From contig NJDW01000024.1 of assembly GCA_002254805.1 (NCBI GenBank), positions 1 through 5,181 on the forward strand: 5,181 nucleotides of DNA, given 5' to 3'. Below are positions 1 to 4,695 of this stretch, piece by piece. The notes beneath the pieces were generated by a model that saw only the letters and a program-made list of their open reading frames with translations, searched no databases and had not been told where the DNA came from. A program made the translations under genes and the position numbers. The stretch's first letter is position 1. The number at the start of each line of letters is the position of its first letter. Source of the stretch: Candidatus Pacearchaeota archaeon ex4484_31. GTDB lineage: Archaea; Nanobdellota; Nanobdellia; Pacearchaeales; UBA284.

Positions 1-1
1 T

Positions 2-271
2 CAACTAGAAGCAAAACAGCCAAACTCTGCTATGAGAAAATGTGTTAGAGTTCAGCTCATAAAAAATAACAGGCAGGTTACTGCATTTGTTCCAGGTTAT
101 AATGCATGGAAATTCATAGATGAACATGATGAAGTTATAATACAGCCAATAGGAGGAAAACAAGGAAGGGCTAAAGGCGATATTCCCTGTATTAGATATG
201 AGGTTGTTAAGGTTAATGATCAGCCTTTAAAATGGCTTGTAAAAGGAAAAATTGAAAAGGCTAGAAGATGA
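2..271 (+). CDS. rps12: 30S ribosomal protein uS12 (S12), 5'-truncated by window edge
   Basis: Component of the small-subunit decoding centre. The frame is open from the first base of the window and begins with the conserved EAKQPNSAMRKCVRVQL segment. The ATG at 32 is therefore an internal methionine, not the start. About 89 C-terminal residues are visible; archaeal uS12 is usually near 147, so roughly 58 are missing upstream. Archaeal/eukaryotic hallmarks are FIDEHDEV, IGGKQGRAKGDIP and the basic tail KGKIEKARR. The PNSA turn and the GDIPxxRY loop are the two segments that contact the decoding site. The second loop reads IPCIRY, with Cys (codon 188-190) where glycine is nearly universal. The TGA stop overlaps the ATG of rps7 (ATGA), indicating translational coupling. 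Identification is very secure. Confidence 0.97.
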   Translation, partial: QLEAKQPNSAMRKCVRVQLIKNNRQVTAFVPGYNAWKFIDEHDEVIIQPIGGKQGRAKGDIPCIRYEVVKVNDQPLKWLVKGKIEKARR

Positions 272-849
272 TCTTCGATTTATTTTCTACAAGTGATGTA
301 AAAATTAGGGATCCTGGGTTGAAAAGGTACATTAACTTAGATGAAAAAATAATGGTAAAGAGTTATGGAAGGAACAGAGAAAGGTTTGAAAAATCTAAAA
401 CACATGTTTTGGAAAGACTAGCAAATTTGCTTGCTGTTCCTGGCCATAGAGGAAAAAAGCATAAGATAATAACGAGAAGTACTGGAAAGTACACAAAGTG
501 TATGAAAATAGTTATAAAAGCATTAAAGCTTATACAGGAAAAAACAAAAGAAAATCCTATACAAGTGTTGGTAAGAGCTATAGAATGTGCTGCTCCAAGA
601 GATGAAGTTACAACAATAGAGTATGGAGGTGCAAGATATCCTCAAGCAGTAGATTGCTCGCCTTTAAGAAGACTCAACCTTGCTTTAAGGCATCTTGTGC
701 ATGGAGCTTATGATAAAAGCTGGAACAAAAAAACAAAGATACATGAAGCATTGGCTGAAGAAATCATTTTAGCAAGCCAAAATAAACCTGAAAGTTATGC
801 AATAAGGAAAAAAACAGAAATGGAAAAACAGGCTGATGCTGCAAGATAA
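268..849 (+). CDS. rps7: 30S ribosomal protein uS7 (S7)
   Basis: Primary binder of the 3' major (head) domain of 16S rRNA and nucleator of head assembly, near the E and P sites. The protein has 193 residues, within the normal archaeal range. Family signatures include NPIQVLVRAIE around residues 97-107, then TTIEYGGARYPQAVD, and SPLRRLNLALRHLVHGA around residues 131-147. The C-terminal helix is basic and charged, as usual. The start ATG is embedded in the rps12 stop (ATGA), so expression probably depends on ribosomes finishing rps12. Only a weak AAAAGG lies upstream (255-260). TAA is followed two bases later by the fusA ATG. The order rps12-rps7-fusA is the classic str-operon order. Confidence 0.97.
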   Translation: MIFDLFSTSDVKIRDPGLKRYINLDEKIMVKSYGRNRERFEKSKTHVLERLANLLAVPGHRGKKHKIITRSTGKYTKCMKIVIKALKLIQEKTKENPIQVLVRAIECAAPRDEVTTIEYGGARYPQAVDCSPLRRLNLALRHLVHGAYDKSWNKKTKIHEALAEEIILASQNKPESYAIRKKTEMEKQADAAR

Positions 850-851
850 AA

Positions 852-3005
852 ATGGCAAAGGATAGAACAAAACAAATTTTGGAATTGATGAACCAAAGAG
901 ATAGAATAAGAAACATAGGAATAGCTGCACATATAGACCATGGAAAAACAACGATGACAGATTCATTACTTGCTGGAGCAGGAATGATTTCTGAAGAACT
1001 TGCTGGAAAACTTCTTGTTATGGACTTCCATGAAGATGAAAAGAAAAGAGGTATAACAATAGATTCAGCAAATGTTAACATGATCCATAATGTTGATGGA
1101 AAGGACTATTTGATAAATTTGATAGACACTCCAGGACATGTAGACTTTAGCGGAGAGGTAACAAGAGCTATGAGAGCTTGTGATGGTGCTGTAGTATTAG
1201 TAGATGCAGCAGAAGGAATGATGCCACAAACAGAAACAGTATTAAAACAAGCCTTGAAAGAAAGAGTTAAGCCTGTTCTTTTCATAAACAAGGTTGATAG
1301 ACTCATAAAGGAGTTGAAGCTTAAACCAGAAGAAATGCAAAAAAGGTTATTAACAATAATCAACGATGTTAACAAATTTATCAAATCTGTGGCTCCTCAA
1401 GAATGTAAGCAATGGCATGTTAGTGTTGAAGAAGGCTCTGTTTGCTTTGGTTCAGCTAAGGATAAGTGGGCTTTAAGCTATCCTTTCATGAAAAAAACCA
1501 ACGTAACATTTAAGGATGTTTTTGATGCTTATGAAAAAAATGCTATTGATGAACTTTCAAAAAAAGCTCCTTTATATGAAGTTGTTATGGATATGGTAGT
1601 AAAGCACTTACCTAGTCCTCTAGAAGCTCAACGTTATAGGATTCCTAAAATTTGGCATGGTGATTTAGAAAGCGAAGAAGGAAAAGCTCTGATCAACTGT
1701 GATCCTAACGGACCAGTTGTTTTTATTCCAACAAAAATAGTCATAGATAAACATGCTGGTGAAGTTGCAGGAGGCCGCTTATTTTCAGGAACTGTTAGAA
1801 GTGGACAAGAGCTTTACTTAAACCTTGCTAAAAAATGGGTTAGAGTGCAGCAGGTTAATCTTTACAAAGGACCTCAAAGGTTGATTGTTGATGAAGCAAC
1901 AGCAGGCAACATCATCGGAATAGTTGGCTTAACAAATGTTTTCGCTGGAGAAACTGTTTCTTCGAAACCTATAGAGCCTTTTGAAGAGCTTAAGCATTTC
2001 TTTGAACCAGTTGTTACTTGTTCGATTGAAGCAAAAAAGCCAGCAGATTTGCCAAAGCTGATAAATGTTTTAAGGCATGTGGCAAAAGAGGATCCTACAG
2101 TTAGCGTTAAGATAAATGAAGAAACTGGACAGCATTTGTTAAGTGGTTTGGGCGAACTACACTTGGATGTTATTGTAAACAGAATAAAAACAGAGAAAGG
2201 AGTTGATGTGGTTGCTTCAAAACCTATAGTTGTTTATAGAGAAACTGTAACAAAAGAAAGTAAGGTGTTTGAAGGAAGAAGTCCAAACAAGCATAACATA
2301 TTTTACCTTAAGGTTGAACCTCTTGAAGATTCTGTTTATCAAGCAATAAAAAATGGTGAACTTCCTGAGATGAAAATAAAAAAGAAAGATGAAAAACTAT
2401 TTAAAACTCTAGAAGCTTTAGGAGTAAGTCCTAACGAGATTAGACAGTACAAAGAGATTTACAGGGATAACGTTTTCTTGGATAAAACAAGAGGAATAGT
2501 ACATATTGGTGAAGTCATAGAACTTGTTATGGCTGCTTTTGAACAAATCTGCGATGCTGGTATTTTAGCAAAAGAGCCTTGTATGAAATTAAAAGTTAGT
2601 CTTGTAGATTGTAAGCTGCATGAAGATGCGATACACAGAGGACCTGCTCAAGTCATTCCTGCTGTAAGAGATGCACTGAAAGCTGCGATCCTTGATGCCA
2701 AGCCAGTTCTTTACGAACCTTTACAAATAATACAGATAGAAACACCAGCAAACTTCATGGGAGAGGTAACAAAAATAATTGCTTCAAAAAGAGGCCAGCT
2801 TTTAGGTGTTGACCAAGAAGGTGAAAGACTAAGCATCAGAGCAAAGATGCCAGTAAGTGAAATGTTTGGCTTAACAAATGAACTAAGAAGTGCTACAGAG
2901 GGAAGAGCTGCCTTTTTCATAGTAGATCAGCTCTTTGAGCAAGTTCCAAAGGAATTACAAGAAAAAATAATAAGACAGATAAAAGAAAGAAAGGGAATCG
3001 AATAA
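852..3005 (+). CDS. fusA: Translation elongation factor EF-2 (aEF2)
   Basis: Ribosomal translocase GTPase, 717 residues, close to the usual archaeal length of about 730. All G motifs are present: G1 AHIDHGKTT (26-34), G2 RGITI (66-70), G3 DTPGH (92-96), G4 NKVD (146-149) and G5 SAK (201-203). Switch I reads DFHEDEKKRGITID. Domain II starts near residue 285 (TKIVIDKHAGEVAGGRLFSG), domain III near 382, domain IV near 455 and domain V near 619 (EPLQIIQIETPANFMGEV). The domain IV tip has DAIHRGPAQ, and His595 (codon 2634-2636) is the residue converted to diphthamide in archaea and eukaryotes. The gene begins two bases after the rps7 stop with no Shine-Dalgarno sequence, consistent with coupled translation. 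The C terminus (IKERKGIE) matches the family end, so the gene is intact. Confidence 0.99.
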   Translation: MAKDRTKQILELMNQRDRIRNIGIAAHIDHGKTTMTDSLLAGAGMISEELAGKLLVMDFHEDEKKRGITIDSANVNMIHNVDGKDYLINLIDTPGHVDFSGEVTRAMRACDGAVVLVDAAEGMMPQTETVLKQALKERVKPVLFINKVDRLIKELKLKPEEMQKRLLTIINDVNKFIKSVAPQECKQWHVSVEEGSVCFGSAKDKWALSYPFMKKTNVTFKDVFDAYEKNAIDELSKKAPLYEVVMDMVVKHLPSPLEAQRYRIPKIWHGDLESEEGKALINCDPNGPVVFIPTKIVIDKHAGEVAGGRLFSGTVRSGQELYLNLAKKWVRVQQVNLYKGPQRLIVDEATAGNIIGIVGLTNVFAGETVSSKPIEPFEELKHFFEPVVTCSIEAKKPADLPKLINVLRHVAKEDPTVSVKINEETGQHLLSGLGELHLDVIVNRIKTEKGVDVVASKPIVVYRETVTKESKVFEGRSPNKHNIFYLKVEPLEDSVYQAIKNGELPEMKIKKKDEKLFKTLEALGVSPNEIRQYKEIYRDNVFLDKTRGIVHIGEVIELVMAAFEQICDAGILAKEPCMKLKVSLVDCKLHEDAIHRGPAQVIPAVRDALKAAILDAKPVLYEPLQIIQIETPANFMGEVTKIIASKRGQLLGVDQEGERLSIRAKMPVSEMFGLTNELRSATEGRAAFFIVDQLFEQVPKELQEKIIRQIKERKGIE

Positions 3006-3010
3006 AAAAA

Positions 3011-3025
3011 GATATTTAAAATAAA
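3011..3025 (+). promoter_or_regulatory. Candidate TATA-box promoter for the initiation-factor operon
   Basis: GATATTTAAAATAAA resembles an archaeal TATA element and lies about 22-26 bases upstream of the ATG at 3041, after a short A-run that could serve as BRE. At the usual TATA-to-start distance of about 26 bases, transcription would begin at or within a few bases of the ATG, giving a leaderless mRNA. It is the only real spacer in the first 4.6 kb. The whole spacer is AT-rich, so chance resemblance is possible. Confidence 0.5.
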
Positions 3026-3026
3026 G

Positions 3027-3037
3027 TTTCTTTTTTT
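3027..3037 (+). terminator. Candidate T-tract terminator of the rps12-rps7-fusA unit
   Basis: TTTCTTTTTTT, ten T in eleven bases, lies 21 bases after the fusA stop. Archaeal RNA polymerase often terminates on T-rich non-template tracts without a hairpin, and none is visible here. The tract lies between the TATA-like element and the aIF2-beta ATG. It could instead be part of the initiation region of the next gene, or termination may be incomplete. Confidence 0.35.
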
Positions 3038-3040
3038 AAC

Positions 3041-3445
3041 ATGGCAAGCTACAAAGAATTATTAGATAGGCTTTATGAAAAAGTGAAGGTAACAGAAAGT
3101 TCTGAAAGGTTTGAAATCCCTAAAGCTAACGTTAGGATTGAAGGTAATAAAACAATTGTTGTTAATTTTTCTCAGATATGTTCAAGATTAAAGAGGAAAC
3201 CAAACCATCTAGCAAAATTCTTATCAAAAGAACTTGCAAGTCAAGCTATAGTAGAACAAAACAGACTTATCCTGAACAGAAAGCTTAACGCAAAGATGGT
3301 GAACGAAAAGATAGAGCTATATGTTAAGGAATTTGTTATTTGTCCAGAATGTAAAAAACCTGATACAGAGCTGATAAAAGAAAAAAGGTTTGTGTTTTTA
3401 CATTGTCTTGCCTGCGGTGCAAAACACTCTGTAAGAAGTGTTTAA
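3041..3445 (+). CDS. eif2b: Translation initiation factor aIF2, beta subunit
   Basis: One of three subunits of aIF2, which carries GTP and initiator Met-tRNA to the small subunit. The 134-residue length fits the archaeal family (about 135-140). The N-terminal helix (SYKELLDRLYEKV) is the part that binds the gamma subunit in this family. A central alpha/beta domain follows, with NFSQICSRLKRKPNHLAKFLSKEL at about 42-65. The C-terminal zinc ribbon has four cysteines, C101-P-E-C104 and C122-L-A-C125, ending in AKHSVRSV. All metal ligands are intact. It is the first gene after the 35-bp spacer, so it probably opens the initiation-factor operon. Its start has no Shine-Dalgarno sequence and follows T-rich DNA, which fits leaderless translation. 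The next gene starts one base after its TAA. Confidence 0.96.
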   Translation: MASYKELLDRLYEKVKVTESSERFEIPKANVRIEGNKTIVVNFSQICSRLKRKPNHLAKFLSKELASQAIVEQNRLILNRKLNAKMVNEKIELYVKEFVICPECKKPDTELIKEKRFVFLHCLACGAKHSVRSV

Positions 3446-3446
3446 A

Positions 3447-3749
3447 ATGGTGCTCATAAAAATTCATAAGGCTTATAGAGAAATCGTAGCTGTATGTGAT
3501 CCAGAGCTTATAGGGAAAAAATTCGAAGAGGGTAAAAGGCAGCTTGAAGTGAATGAACAATTCTTTAAAGGAAAGGAAATGGATGAAGAAGAAGCTATAG
3601 AGCTTTTAAAAGAAAAGTTCGTTGATGATGCCTGCTTCAACTTTGTTGGAGAAAATGCTGTGAAGGTAGGAATAAAAGCTGGATTAATAGATGAAAAAGA
3701 AGGAATAATGAAAATACAAGGAATACCTTATGCTTTATACCTAATTTAA
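3447..3749 (+). CDS. DUF424 family protein (archaeal, function unknown)
   Basis: A 100-residue protein matching the archaeal DUF424 pattern as I recall it: an N-terminal MVLIKIHKAYREIVAVCD strand region, the ELIGKKFEEGKRQLEVNEQFFKGK block (about 20-43), an acidic DEEEAIELLKE helix, and a C-terminal FVGENAVKVGIKAGLIDE segment followed by IQGIPYALYLI. There is no signal peptide or membrane segment, so it is probably cytosolic. I chose ATG 3447, one base after the aIF2-beta stop, over the in-frame GTG at 3438. The GTG would overlap the upstream gene, and its junction lacks the TTTAAAATG context seen again at the aIF1A start. No biochemical role is established. Its place between aIF2-beta and aIF1A suggests a role in initiation or ribosome/tRNA handling, which is inference. 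Confidence 0.85.
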   Translation: MVLIKIHKAYREIVAVCDPELIGKKFEEGKRQLEVNEQFFKGKEMDEEEAIELLKEKFVDDACFNFVGENAVKVGIKAGLIDEKEGIMKIQGIPYALYLI

Positions 3750-3750
3750 A

Positions 3751-4050
3751 ATGTCTGAAGAAGTGCTTAGGGTAAGGGTACCGAAAGGAAATGAAGTACT
3801 TGGAATTCTAGAAAGAAGGTTAGGAGGAAACCACATGTTAGTGAAGTGTCTTGATGGAAAGGAAAGGGTTTGCAGGGTTCCAGGAAGGTTAAAAAGAAAG
3901 TTATGGCTTAGGGAAGGAAACGTAGTTCTTGTTGAACCATGGCAATTACAAGGAGATAAAAAAGGTGATGTAATATGGAAGTACAACCCAGCTGAGGTTG
4001 AATGGTTAAAGAAAAAAGGCTTTCTCAAAGAAATAGAAGATGAAATATAA
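3751..4050 (+). CDS. eif1A: Translation initiation factor aIF1A
   Basis: Small OB-fold (S1-like) factor that binds the A-site region of the small subunit and helps mRNA and initiator tRNA accommodation; homologue of eukaryotic eIF1A and bacterial IF1. The protein has 99 residues. The OB core covers about residues 6-66: LRVRVPKGNEVLGILERRLGG, then LVKCLDGKERVCRVPGRLKRKLWLREGNVVLVEPW. The conserved GDVIWKYNPAEVEWLKKKGFL helix region follows (about 72-92). The N terminus is short, without the longer charged extension seen in some archaea. The start lies one base after the DUF424 stop in the context TTTAAAATG, with no Shine-Dalgarno motif. The last 11 bp overlap the next gene, so the two are probably translationally coupled. 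Confidence 0.97.
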   Translation: MSEEVLRVRVPKGNEVLGILERRLGGNHMLVKCLDGKERVCRVPGRLKRKLWLREGNVVLVEPWQLQGDKKGDVIWKYNPAEVEWLKKKGFLKEIEDEI

Positions 4051-4612
4051 TGTTGTGTTAGCTGAATCCAAACTTAGGAAGATTTCTAAAATAATAAAAG
4101 ATGAAAAAAACAGGAAAAAAATTGAAAAAGCTTTGGGTTTAAAAATAGAATTGAAGAAAGGCTTTGTTCAGGTTAGCATAAAAGAAAGTAAAGAAGCTGC
4201 TTTGAAAAAATATGTTGTTGAAAAAATCTTTGATGCTTTGGCTTTGGGCTTTCCTCTTGAAAAAGCTTTACTCTTAAAAAGTCCGGAATATGTTTTGGAA
4301 AAAACAAACATAAAATCTAGGGTAAGAAGTTCTAGGTTAAGTGATGTTAAAGCAAGGCTCATAGGAAGAAAAGGAAAGGTAAAGAAAAAAATAGAAACAT
4401 TAAGTAATTGTTCTGTTGTTCTTCACAACAATACCATTGCTGTGATAGGAAAAATAGAAAACGTTAACATAGCTGGTTTTGCAATAAAGGCTTTGATAAG
4501 AGGTTCTCCGATAAAAAGAGTCCTTAAATTGCTTGAAAGAAAAAGGGATGAGCTTGAGGAAAGTGAAGAAATTGAGCCGAAACTTTTTAATACCATCTCT
4601 TTCTTCCTTTAG
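4040..4612 (+). CDS. Dim2/Pno1-like KH-domain protein (small-subunit maturation)
   Basis: A 190-residue protein of the archaeal Dim2/Pno1 type, RNA-binding factors for late small-subunit assembly near the 3' end of 16S rRNA. The C-terminal KH domain is clear (about 103-157): ARLIGRKGKVKKKIETLSNC with GXXG loop GRKG at 109-112, then VVLHNNTIAVIG and FAIKALIRGSP, followed by the typical LLERKRDELEE helix. The N-terminal KH-like half aligns by eye with Dim2 KH1 but has KDEK (20-23) where GXXG is expected. The middle LGFPLEKALLLKSPEYVLE matches the family linker. The start ATG overlaps aIF1A by 11 bp; GTG 4055 is a weaker alternative. The stop is TAG followed directly by TAA. The last dozen residues (PKLFNTISFFL) are an unusual hydrophobic tail. 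In many archaea aIF1A, RIO1 kinase and Dim2 are adjacent; RIO1 is missing here. Confidence 0.9.
   Translation: MKYNVVLAESKLRKISKIIKDEKNRKKIEKALGLKIELKKGFVQVSIKESKEAALKKYVVEKIFDALALGFPLEKALLLKSPEYVLEKTNIKSRVRSSRLSDVKARLIGRKGKVKKKIETLSNCSVVLHNNTIAVIGKIENVNIAGFAIKALIRGSPIKRVLKLLERKRDELEESEEIEPKLFNTISFFL
4577..4592 (+). promoter_or_regulatory. Candidate BRE/TATA promoter for tRNA-Asn, inside the KH gene
   Basis: CCGAAACTTTTTAATA combines a BRE-like CCGAAA with a TATA-like TTTTTAATA, the arrangement of strong archaeal tRNA and rRNA promoters. The TATA part ends 24 bases before the tRNA, so predicted transcription would start about 4613-4617, at the first base of the tRNA or a few bases before it. 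It overlaps codons of the KH protein's C-terminal tail. The identification rests on motif and spacing only. Confidence 0.5.
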
Positions 4613-4616
4613 TAAT

Positions 4617-4689
4617 GCCAGGGTAGCTCAGCGGGTAGAGCACACGGCTGTTAACCGTGGGGTCGGAGGTTCGAGTCCTCCCCCTGGCG
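4617..4689 (+). tRNA. trnN: tRNA-Asn (anticodon GUU)
   Basis: A complete 73-base cloverleaf with every stem fully Watson-Crick. The acceptor GCCAGGG pairs with CCCTGGC, D stem GCTC with GAGC (8-base loop AGCGGGTA), anticodon stem CACGG with CCGTG (loop CTGTTAA), and T stem GGAGG with CCTCC (loop TTCGAGT). The variable loop is GGGTC. The anticodon GTT is at 4650-4652. The G discriminator at 4689 fits asparagine identity. There is no intron, and CCA is not encoded (next bases TGC), so it must be added by the CCA enzyme. The G15-C48 Levitt pair is present. It lies 4 bp after the KH gene stop and 6 bp before the radical SAM start, with no T-tract behind it. By count, 49 of 73 bases are G or C, against clearly AT-rich surroundings. 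Confidence 0.98.
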
Positions 4690-4695
4690 TGCAAA

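Noticed and set aside
32..34. ATG at 32 as the start of a 79-residue protein
   Set aside because: The frame is open upstream to the window edge and encodes the conserved uS12 segment EAKQPNSA just before this methionine.
764..1384. Minus-strand open frames of 65-105 codons opposite rps7 and fusA
   Set aside because: Low-complexity, Phe/Leu/Ser-rich translations opposite strongly conserved coding sequence; typical antisense shadows.
3438..3446. Upstream GTG start giving a DUF424 protein three residues longer
   Set aside because: It overlaps the aIF2-beta stop, and ATG 3447 sits in the same TTTAAAATG junction context as the aIF1A start.
4050..4061. ATG at 4050 overlapping the aIF1A stop (TAATG) as the start of the KH gene
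   Set aside because: It is out of frame with the KH gene and meets TAG after three codons.
4610..4615. TAG at the end of the KH gene as a possible pyrrolysine or read-through codon
   Set aside because: It is followed immediately by an in-frame TAA and then the tRNA, so there is nothing to read through into.
4617..4689. tRNA-Asn as an integration (att) site of a mobile element
   Set aside because: No integrase gene and no direct repeat of the tRNA 3' end are visible in the window, and both neighbours look like resident genes.
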